A DNA stretch of 64,000 nt from Branchiostoma floridae (lineage: Eukaryota; Chordata; Leptocardii; Amphioxiformes; Branchiostomatidae). The stretch covers positions 13,510,661-13,574,660 of the forward strand of contig NC_049984.1 in assembly GCF_000003815.2 (NCBI RefSeq). Direction: 5' to 3'. The notes under the pieces were generated by a model. It saw nothing but the letters and a program-made list of their open reading frames with translations. It was not told where the DNA came from and made no database searches. This document shows positions 24,401-33,200 of the stretch, one piece after another; positions within the stretch are counted from its first letter, which is position 1, and each line of letters starts with the position of its first letter. Position numbers and translations under genes: made by a program.

Positions 24401-27312
24401 ATACCTTTAAGAGTTCCTATTTCTGAAGTCGGTTTTGTTTTTCGGATAAATTTACCGCGGCCGAGTGTTGCATTATGCCCATTTCTGGGTTCAGTGAAAA
24501 TGTATAACGGCTACGACAAGTATGTGTTCTCTAGACCGAGAGGCTATTGTTCCTAAATTCCGAAGTGGTCACGGTATGGGCTGTAGTTTGGGCAGTGAAA
24601 AATTGAAAAAGACGACCTTTATAGATCTAATCAACTCAACCTTGCGCAAATGTCGCTGCCACAAGGGGTATCAAGAAACTTCCTTCTTTGTTGTAGGTAA
24701 TCATATTTTGTAGCAAGCGAATTGCATGTTACACAACGGTTAACCCACTAAGATCTATTTCAGAGCCCTATAATAAGGTGACGCGAGGTCACACAAAGCC
24801 CTATCTCTCCTCAATATTTCACAAGTCATAAAAATGCCAACATACGTTTGCAACCATAATACATGCTTTGTCCTCTGATATGCTGTTCAATGTCCCTATC
24901 AGAACAGATTTATGTACTGTTGGTACAGCTACATGATTATTGGCACACTTTTCATATTAACATTAGTCTAAATATGCTTTGAAAAGTATTGGTAGTGTAC
25001 GGTCCCGGCCACATATGTCGTACGATCATTGCACGATCGCGAACTGTATGAGAACATTCTCGGGATAGTCGTGAAGGTGTCTGCAAAATTCGTTTGTCTT
25101 TTTACGGGAAGGGCTGCCTTGGACCACTGTCGGTGGTCGGTTCTGTCACCGCCTGCTTGAAAATTCTACGGCATCAAAATCGTACGACGGATGTGAGCGC
25201 GCCCTATGAGTTATTGTGTTTGTATATCTTTGTCACGGATCATGTGCGTCATTTATGGGGGCTGTTACAGTATATATTGAACACATAGCAGTAAATAAAT
25301 GTAACAGAAGAGGGGTGTGTCTTGTTGACCCAGTCCACATACCAAATCCGTCGTCGTCGGAGTCGTGATCAGGGGGAGACGTTTTTCTCGTCCACGCCTG
25401 CCATGACAGGGTGTTCTGAAAGAAAACACATTGCCATTTACAATATGGAAAAGTGCTAGCGACAAAGTGTATGCAAATGTTATGACATTGATGTTATCGG
25501 TTACTAAGGAAAAGGTTATCAGCGACGGGATTTTTTGAGGGACTGTCGATTAAGTCATTGGTTACTTTGGTATTTACGTCAAGGATGTTCTTTGAACTAC
25601 AGAACCATGTAGACAAAGGGAAGGCAAACTGATCCGTATTTTCAGCAAATAGGAGCCAAAGTCAATTTTCCACTTCGAAATTCTAAACGCTGTAGAAAAT
25701 TGCCTGCGTAATCAACTTATTTGACAATCAGAGCGGAATATTTGGGGGTGCGCCGTTCTGTTACACACGGTTAAACGGCCCTGTCATCCTGACAAGATCG
25801 ATTAGCTGATCAACATGTTCACAAACGATACTTGCGATGTTCTCTCGATCATCGCGCGATTTTTTAGGGATCGACCTATGTTCGTACGTCACAGAGCCCC
25901 ATTGAATACGACAGGGCAGATTTTCAAGCGAAAAATACGTTCGACCCTTTGTCGATATCAGGCGACCTTTTGGCGATCTACAAATACGACAAAAGCTCGT
26001 CGACTGTGTGGCAGGGACATCAGGTGTTAGACGTTCTACATGTTCAAGCCATATCGTAACAGACAACAAAAAGCAATCTTCGTGTTTCACTGACAGTATC
26101 TTAGCTCGATAATGGAGTAACCCGATACACACGGCGAAAGACTTCTGTGTATTTAGGTATACAAACTTAAGAGGGGACTTAGGTCCTTCTTTAAGGTTTG
26201 TATTTACTTGTCCTCACAAGACTACTTTTCTGGACGGAAACATGTCCACAGTAGGGTGGAGGATACATTGTATCTGCCAATGGAGTCCTGTGGGTCCGTT
26301 GTACTGGTCAGCTACTTACAGACAAATCTTACACCCCATTTTGGCCAATTTTGTCTGCATGGATTCATCTAGCTCCGAGACTTATTTGAGACAAATTATT
26401 TTAATTTTGTGTTATCCTTCCTCGGTGGTAGTAAAATGATAACCAATGAATGGATAGAATACACCGCGCACTCATGGAACACAAAACACCTGTTCCACAA
26501 CCATATATATTTAATATACAAGAGGGGTCGGGGTTTCTTGGAAGGATCAATTTTATACAATCCAGAGATTTTAATGATAATCGTACCGGACAGACAGGTT
26601 TTGGCATAACCGTCTGCGTATGAAATCTCCCAGCGCTACGCCCCCCTAACTGACCCCGATCAGCCGATGTCAGACCCCACACCGTACAGAAACCGTACAT
26701 GTACCCATAGTTTCTACCACGCTGGCCATAAGGATGTATTTATCAGGGGAATTTGGCCACCATAGGCAAGGATTTGCTTGCGGAAGCTAGGGGATCTGAC
26801 CGACTTCCCAAATGACTGGCTCCTGCCCAATGATTTACTCATTTTGCCGAAATCTACTCTCCATAAACCCTATTAAAGGAAGGCCGGGAGGAGGCTACCG
26901 ACTTCCGTACCTGGTCCAGGTCCAACGTAGGCCGTGCCGCTTGCCGGGCACTCCGCTGCTCTAACCGGGCGGGAGGCTTCCAGTCCGCCGCCGCCGACTT
27001 GGGCCGCTTGACGTGCCTGTACACAGAATTAGGAAGGGACATTTTCACGACTGTCGTGTGAAATCCTCACAAAGCTCATCGTGACCTTTTAGCTCAATAG
27101 AAAAAGAATGGCTCGAAAGACAAATGGATAATAAATGGGAAAACAGTGTCTCGATATAAATCATTTACACACCCCTGAAAGCCTTTCTTGTTGGCCCTCG
27201 GATGAGGGGCAGGCCAGTTTTGACTGTAAACTGTGGTCAGCAGGTCAGTCGACTCCGGCCACTGTGTGTCCACCGCCATTTTCGACTTGCGGCGAGGATC
27301 AGGTGTCGGCAT
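15498..27312 (-). CDS. FAM217A/B-like protein with cysteine-rich module
   Basis: The function of the FAM217 family is unknown; human FAM217A is mainly testis-expressed. Proposed exons (gene order): 27173-27312, 26911-27016, 23072-23233, 18890-19071, 15498-16764. Phases close at 1857 nt (618 aa). The family signature is clear at residues about 328-386: FPFPDFLPKPFNEWDL, then NWKDAV, then RLMEFERLQLQTIQ, matching the FPYPDFLPPPF..WK..V..LERLQ core of human FAM217A. Following it is a segment with eight cysteines in 37 residues (423-459) that I do not recall from vertebrate members. The tail is Ser/Lys/Arg-rich and ends in a possible nuclear localisation signal (KRKRPKTAKR). The first two exons are less certain than the last; a separate 73-bp candidate exon at 25343-25415 would break the frame. 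The start used is the first Met, 27312; a second in-frame Met follows about 11 codons later. Confidence 0.75.
16765..18889 (-). other. Last intron of the FAM217-like gene
   Basis: No further coding exon is needed here: the exons on both sides join in phase 2. A minus-strand open frame at 17102-17398 lacks defensible splice sites. The only element recognised is the SINE-like copy at 18385-18700. Confidence 0.55.
18385..18700 (+). repeat. tRNA-derived SINE-like repeat, copy 4
   Basis: This copy carries a B-box-like ggtttcgagtccctagcagg. It is followed by the family body (caatgttgtgcccttgg, gacatcctcttagatggcag, gtcatacacagttttgtact) in the same order and orientation as the copy at 4592. It lies in the last intron of the FAM217-like gene. 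Confidence 0.55.
19072..23071 (-). other. FAM217-like gene intron, repeat relics
   Basis: A 4 kb intron. The exons around it join in phase 0, so no missing exon is implied. It holds a diverged dispersed repeat (20922-21102) and a 20-bp tandem duplication near 22570-22610 (cagacaatgctcaagtagga twice). I saw no coding exon. Confidence 0.5.
20922..21102 (+). repeat. Dispersed repeat, copy A (pair with 25840-26018)
   Basis: It starts with cgatcatcgcgcgattt and ends near actgtgtgacagggtcg. The same order of motifs (gcagattttc, gaaaaatac, cgact.t.tgacgat, aaatac.gca, gaagctc.tc.actgtgtg.cagg) occurs at 25840-26018 in the same orientation. The copies are strongly diverged. No coding capacity was seen. 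Confidence 0.55.
25343..25415 (-). other. Candidate cassette or poison exon in the FAM217-like gene
   Basis: The segment is bounded by a good acceptor (tttctttcag, just above 25415) and a good donor (TTTG|gtatgtgg, below 25343). It is 73 bp long. Read in the phase of the upstream exon it encodes NTLSWQAWTRKTSPPDHDSD and a further DDGF, which looks protein-like. It then ends in phase 1, so joining to the next exon at 23233 gives G|AT GTT TAG, a stop. Without it the flanking exons join in frame. It could be a poison exon, could have an undetected partner exon, or could be chance. Confidence 0.35.
25840..26018 (+). repeat. Dispersed repeat, copy B (pair with 20922-21102)
   Basis: It begins cgatcatcgcgcgatttttt and shares a collinear series of motifs with copy A in the same orientation. 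It lies in an intron of the FAM217-like gene. Related phrases (tcgtacgac, cgatcgcg) recur elsewhere between 17.5 and 26 kb, suggesting an abundant old family. Confidence 0.55.
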
Positions 27313-28380
27313 GTAGAATGGATTCCGCCGGTGTGAATGTGCGCCCTACAATAGCAAGGTGTTGTCAGTAACCAGGCACCCGACACAAAGGTCATGTTGG
27401 CTCAGCCAGTCAACAGTTGCCGGGCGGTTTGCGTCCTCGCTCTTGATTGGTCCTTAGGGAGAGAATGCCTCAAGCACGGGCGTCCTAACGAGTTGTAAGC
27501 GTTTGTTTAAGAAGCTATGACCCATAGAAAACGTGAAAAACATTCGTTACTCAGCTTTTTGTGGTTATCTTAAACAGAAATTTAACGAAACCACCACAAA
27601 CAAGTCTCAGAAAAAAACACCTGTTTGAATCCCACGCCGCCTCAGACGTAACTATGCCACCTTGTCGCCAGGGCGTGCTGCTAGTAAGAATAATCGACTC
27701 CAAGTTCAAGAAGGTACAGCTAAGGAAAACACTGGGACAATGTCTACTGTATTATGAGGCTTAAACACAAAGCAACTGTAGTTGCAAAAATAAACACGGC
27801 CCAACACACCTGCTATGATAACAATCGTGCTTACGGTGTCCCAAAAAGCCTAATGACACACACGGTAGAGCCTTCTTAATCTAAAGTGGTGCTTATTATC
27901 GCATTTATCTTGTGAAGTTGTGTGAAAGATGATCTGGGTCTTGCTCCGGGCGATAACGTTCTCAAATGAATGGGGATTTAATCCTAACCAAAGGCAGCAT
28001 TCCGTTTCCACGGGTTACGTCTGGAAATATTGGCCAGCTTTTGTTACTTCTGGCAAGAGACTACTGGTGCGCTTTATCGGCGCTTGTTTGTTGGTTAGAT
28101 GTATAATTATTAAAAAAAAAAAACTTTTCCGTGTCTGCCACGGCACTTCATTCTACACTGTCAACCCTGTACAGAGAACAGAAAATTATCTAACACATCG
28201 TCCTTCAGGAATGATAACTCCAAATTCTATCTGCTTAGCGGTTGCAGATTTTCGTTTTTAATCTTTCAATTTTGTCAGGCATGGGCTTATAATTACTGAC
28301 AATGACCTTTATTGCATATCCATACCAAACATGGGCTAAACGCACTCAGGTATTGAATATAGAAAATGCCATGAAAATAA
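27313..28380. other. Intergenic between the FAM217-like gene and ZNF335
   Basis: The first 250 bp upstream of 27312 are GC-rich and probably hold the FAM217-like promoter. Beyond that I see no exon, RNA gene or clear repeat; the open frames are short and lack splice context. Confidence 0.45.
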
Positions 28381-28506
28381 CTTTTTGCCTGCTTTGTTGA
28401 CCTCGAAAAGGCATTTGACTCCATTTGGCACAAAGGACTGCTATACAAACTTTTATCAAAAAGTATCTGGAAAATTCTTCGGTATTTCTCTTATATGGCA
28501 AATGAT
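28381..28506 (+). pseudogene. Non-LTR retrotransposon reverse transcriptase relic
   Basis: A 42-codon plus-strand frame encodes CFVDLEKAFDSIWHKGLLYK and then LLSK, the conserved palm motif (F.DLEKAFDS.WH.GLL.KL) of non-LTR reverse transcriptases. It is bounded by stops, and no other RT motifs follow in any frame nearby. It differs from the LINE at 40-43 kb, whose equivalent is FLDFEKAYDTVNRDFMYKTM, so it comes from another clade. It is clearly dead. Confidence 0.75.
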
Positions 28507-29400
28507 TAAAATTTCTGAGGAACTATTGATCCAGTAATGTTCTTCATATTTGGACATGTGGCCAGTTCGTCTAGACTGTGTTGATAGGTTGTGTGAAAAC
28601 CTGGAAATCATTTGATTTTGGCCCCTTAGCAGCTTTCCTTGGTACTGCAGTGGAATGTCTGGTTTTGATATCTCGCATTGTGAACAAGCCTTTGTCTATG
28701 TTGTGAATGAAAAACAAAATCACTTGAATTATATTTTGTATTTATTCATTCATCATCCAACAAGTGAACAATTGCAAACTGTTCACATGCAAACTTCAAC
28801 GATGTTAAAGCAGAATCTTATGTTTTCTACACATCTCTGTCTGTAACCTAATCACTGCAAGTACACTTCACAGCAGGAAATGTCATAACATTTTCCCATT
28901 CAACAACATAGCTATCTTGGTGTCTATTGAAGAGGAAATAATCTGTCTCATTATTTACAAGTGTGCAATCTGATAAATTTATATACACACACAAATTTTA
29001 ATCTAAACAAAAATGTTATGTAAGGATGGACAAGAGGATTCTTGGGGAAGGATATTTCAAAATAACAAAAATAAAAAGTTACGTATTAAGAAAACAAACA
29101 AAAACATAATCTATCATGGTCCATGTGTTCACGAAGTGGATTATAAAACACACAGTAAATTATGCTCAAAGATATTCTATACACAAGAATTGCTACAATT
29201 TCCTACTTGTTATAGCAAAGGTAGTCTTTTCCGATCCACCACTAAGCACTTGCAGTTGTCAGTTTTAGCACCTGAGAACGTATCCAGTTTCCTGAATACC
29301 TTTGTATTGTGCTCATGTTACCACAGTTCCTTTTGAATTTGAAAGCAACTTTGCAAGTGGCTACCAACATTCTAATTATACTTGACTTGCAACAAAATAC

Positions 29401-29518
29401 TACTCTCCAAGCAGAGGTCAAGTCGCAGAGATATACTAGTAGTCGAAAAAAATACAGAGCTGCTCCTCCTTTTCGACTACTAGTATATCTCCGCGACTCG
29501 ACCTCTGCTTGGAGAGTA
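29401..29518. mobile_element. Hairpin MITE, 118 bp, copy 1
   Basis: The element is almost a full palindrome, starting TACTCTCCAAGCAGAGGT and ending with its reverse complement ACCTCTGCTTGGAGAGTA. The inner arms (agatatactagtagtcga) also pair. It is flanked by a 9-bp direct repeat, acaaaatac, at 29392-29400 and 29519-29527. A second element with the same termini and different inner sequence is at 56190-56338. No coding frame. Confidence 0.85.
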
Positions 29519-29589
29519 ACAAAATACGTGCAGTGACAAGACATCCTCATAATTGTACCAATATTCTGGAGACACAGTCAACTTTTTAA

Positions 29590-29672
29590 GTACATTCAAA
29601 CCTGTACAAGTGACCACCTCTACATAAGGACCACCTGACCACTGTCACCACTATTTGGCGGTCCCTTAAATT
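29590..29672 (+). repeat. Dispersed repeat, inverted pair with 50392-50463
   Basis: The segment acaagtgaccacctctacat followed by aaggaccacctg is nearly the reverse complement of caggtggtccttatgaagag followed by gtggttacttgg at 50.4 kb, inside an ANLN intron. Both flanks diverge quickly. The family was not identified. Confidence 0.6.
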
Positions 29673-29814
29673 ACATTTCCCATTGACAGAAGCATTAAGA
29701 ATCCTGTTAATAGCAAATTCCTGTTAACATTGACCAGATTTCATTGGTCTTCTGAGTAGTCTTCTTGGGCACTTTTGACTGTAACACTAGTTGAGCATGA
29801 CTGATGTGGCTTGT

Positions 29815-30240
29815 CAGCAGGACTTCTAGTAGTGTGTGCAGTTGTGTAGAAATTACTGGTGGCTTGTATGGCCTCCATAGCTTGTGGTATTTGTCAGATG
29901 AAGATCCAGTAGCATGAGTAGTTGTGAAGGATGTTACTGCTGGTAGTTTGTGGTACTTGTCAGGTGCAGATCTAGTAGCGGGTGTAGTTGTGTAGGATGT
30001 TGCTGGTGGCTTGTAGGACCACCATAGCTTGTTGTCAGATGAAGATCTAGTAGCATGTGTAGTTGGGTAGTGGGTAGGATATCACTAGTGGCTTGTAGGA
30101 CCTCCATAGCTTGTTGTCAGATGAAGATCTAGTAGCGTGTGTAGTTGTGTAGGATATTACTGGTGGTAGCTTATGGTACTTGTCAGGAGCAGACCTAGTA
30201 ACGTGTGTAGTTGTGTAGGATGTTGCTGGTGGCCTGCATG
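29815..30240. repeat. Minisatellite of about 80-bp units overlapping the ZNF335 C-terminus
   Basis: About six degenerate copies of a unit containing agatctagtagcgtgtgtag, ttgtgtaggatgttgctgg and tggcttgtaggacctccata. The last copy enters the final coding exon of ZNF335, so codons for [10 protein letters not shown] and the stop are minisatellite sequence. Further copies lie in the 3' UTR. Confidence 0.8.
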
Positions 30241-33200
30241 ACTTCTGTGCTGGTGTCATACTCCTGCGTAGTGTACTGCTGTGTCAGGGCGGCCTGTTGT
30301 TGCTGCAGGGATCCATCCTGCTGCAGCTGCTGCAGGGACTGCTGCGTCAGCCCTGCAGAACAAGGAAAGAAATCATCAGGTTTGTTTCTAATGAAACAAA
30401 AGCTCAAAGATCTCAATATTAATGGGTACTCATTGCCACCAAACTGTAGGGTGGTGGACAGGGAGTAGTGCCCTTGCCCTTGAGGAGCTGGGATCTCTTC
30501 TCCCATTCACATATGCAATTACAAAATTAAGAGACCACCCCCTCCACACTTAGAGTACCTCTACCCCCCACTGTGTCAGAGTCTTCAGCTAATTGAAGTT
30601 GTACACAAAACCAGAAGAAGAGATTCTCATTCGTCTCATAGAGTTTTCATATGTCTTGTTCAACTATATATGTCATTCATTTATGCAAATAAGTCTGCAT
30701 TGATCACTTTCTGTCACTATGGTAAATGTGACTAGCATATGGTAAAAATTTTCAAAAAGACAGACAGATAAACAGACCAAAAACAATACAATGACCCTAT
30801 GAGATGGACTGTCATGTCTGATTTACAACTTGTTCTAACACATTTGAACTGTACTTCCTGTCACTGACAGTGTACTCAAATAAAAATGGACTGACACAGA
30901 AAGAAACAAACACATGCAGTAAAAGTAAAACATAGCCTGCATATACAAAGAGTTGCTAAAGGCAAAAAAGAAAATATGAAGGATAACTTCTATAAGAAAG
31001 GATAACTTCCAGAAGAAAGATGACCATGGAATATATTTTGGACAGCATGAGCAGCCTTAAGCACAGTAAATTGAAAGAAGGAAGCTGCACAATGACCACA
31101 TGTTAGAACTGCTTGTTAGAGTGCAGCCCACCTTGTTGCTGGTAGTGTTGTTGGTGGACCTGTTGGTGCATGGTGGTGGTGGTGGGCTGCTGGGCCAGGC
31201 TGGTGCTGGGGGTGGTCACTATGTGCTGCTGACCCATCAGCTGCTGCAGACCCTCACCTGGACAAAACAGACAGTACACAGTATGTTAGAATACAAATGA
31301 TGAGAATGACTGGTATGAAGTAGGGCTGGGTACGGGTACACTGTACTGGTACAAAACCGTTTTTTTCTTATTGGACCGGTCCGGAAAAACCAGACCTGAA
31401 AAAATCAGGTGGACAGGATGTTGGACCTATTAGAAAATGTACAGATTACTTGATCAGGCATTCACATTTGGCACTTACCGGTCGAAGAAAATAACAAGAG
31501 CGAAGTAGAGTAAAGTTTAGAGTCATTTCTACCAAGGTTTACATAGATTTCCTCAACCTTCACAATTTATTTTTCCGGCAAACTATATCATTGTTTCAAT
31601 TGACTTATTGAGGCATGCCAAGCTGTCCGTACCTTCCTGTGGATGAGATGTAGTCAGGATGACATGGTGGATGATCTCAGCTGTACTGACCACCTCCTGG
31701 TGCCCCAGGGTCATGGCATCCTGAGTGGCCATACTAGGAGTGGACATGGCCTGCTGCGTGGTGTACACTACCTGGTGGGGCAGGGATGTGCTGGCCTCGG
31801 AGATGGCCTACAGGAACCGTGCAGTAACAATATGATATTCAACATATACAGTGTACAGATGTCAGGAAACAAAATGATAGTCAGGACCAATATGAACAAG
31901 CTCTAGGTACCCCAAAAATGAGTCATCAATCCATGCTCCAATCACGCATAATCACCTCCTGTACATCTACAATATTGAACAAGAGCCACACAAGACTTCT
32001 AATTCTCCAAGTACATGTACACCATTTCCACCTTACATCCCGGCGGGACATAACACTGCAATACTCACATGCACACCAAGACAAACAAACACACCAACTG
32101 ACTACAATGCTTCTGTTTTAAATTTAATGGCGGTAAACACATGAAAATTTAATAAGAACACATTTGATAAGATTGTACCTGCAGCAAGCTTGCTTCCTGT
32201 ATAGATGAGTGAGCGGGCTGGGGAGACTGCTGAGGCTTCTGTGTGTTGTGTATCCTCTCCATGTGGAACTTCAGGTGGCAGTTACGATTGAAACGCTGCC
32301 CGCAGGCTTCACAGGTGAAGGGCTTCTCGTTCGTGTGCGTCATCTGGTGCCGCTTCAGGTCCTTCTTGTTCTTGGAGGCAAAGGAACACTGGTCGCACTT
32401 GTGGGGCCGCAGCGCAGAATGCTCCTGCATGTGCTCCTTCAGAGCCAGCCAGTCCATGGTGGAGAAATCACAGTCCACGCACTTGAACCCCTGTCCCCCG
32501 CTGTGGGCCTTCTTGTGTATTTCCAGTTCGCTGCGTCCACTGAACGACAACGAGCACTGCTTGCAGGTGAACTTCTTTGGTGTGGACGACCCCTGACCAT
32601 CCTCCTCGCTGACATACTCAGTGTACTCGTGCCCTCCCTGTACGGCGTACTGTTGGGAGATGGGGACTCCCATGGCATACTGGGTGCCCTTGTCTGTGGA
32701 GGAGTCCCCGGCTGTCACCACCACTGTGTGGGACACTTCTGTGGGATCCCCCGCATACATCTGCTGCTGGGACACCACGGGACCTTCCGCGTAGGGGTTC
32801 AGTGCCACGTGTGTCACCTCCATCTCCCTCGCCCCCGCCACAGTGGCAGGCTGCAGTCTGTACTCGTAGTTGCCGATGTTCTCGCTAGGATCCATGTGGA
32901 TGGTGACCACTTTCCTGGTCTCGCCCTCCCCCTCTTGTATGGGAAGCTGTATGGCGCTGATGTTGGAGTCTCGAGCAGTGCTCATGTTTAGGAGCAGATC
33001 GAGGGCGGACTCGGCCACACTCTCTGCTGATTCTGCTCCTGTAGCTTCATAGATAGTGGTTGTGCCAGGCTGAGACAGCTTGGCTGTGGCCACCTCTGTG
33101 CCTGCACCGGTATCCTCCGTGATCTCCACGATGGTGGTCTCGCCTCCGACCACCTGCAGGGCGGTGACAGCGTCCTGCACGGCCTGCGCCTGGCCGTGCA

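Larger units (their letters stand above)
23234..26910 (-). other. FAM217-like gene intron with candidate cassette exon
   Basis: A 3.7 kb intron. It contains the 73-bp candidate exon at 25343-25415 and the dispersed repeat copy at 25840-26018. A plus-strand open frame at 23538-23723 with a donor-like end was considered and not accepted. Confidence 0.5.
28507..30194 (-). other. ZNF335 3' UTR and downstream sequence
   Basis: The region follows the ZNF335 stop codon (30195-30197) in the minus direction. It contains the minisatellite 29815-30240, a hairpin MITE (29401-29518) and a dispersed repeat (29590-29672). A minus-strand AATAAA (plus 28741-28746) is one possible 3' end, giving a UTR near 1.45 kb. 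Confidence 0.4.

Noticed and set aside
29815-30240. CRISPR-like array of repeats
   Set aside because: Units are degenerate over their full length without unique spacers, in animal DNA: a minisatellite.
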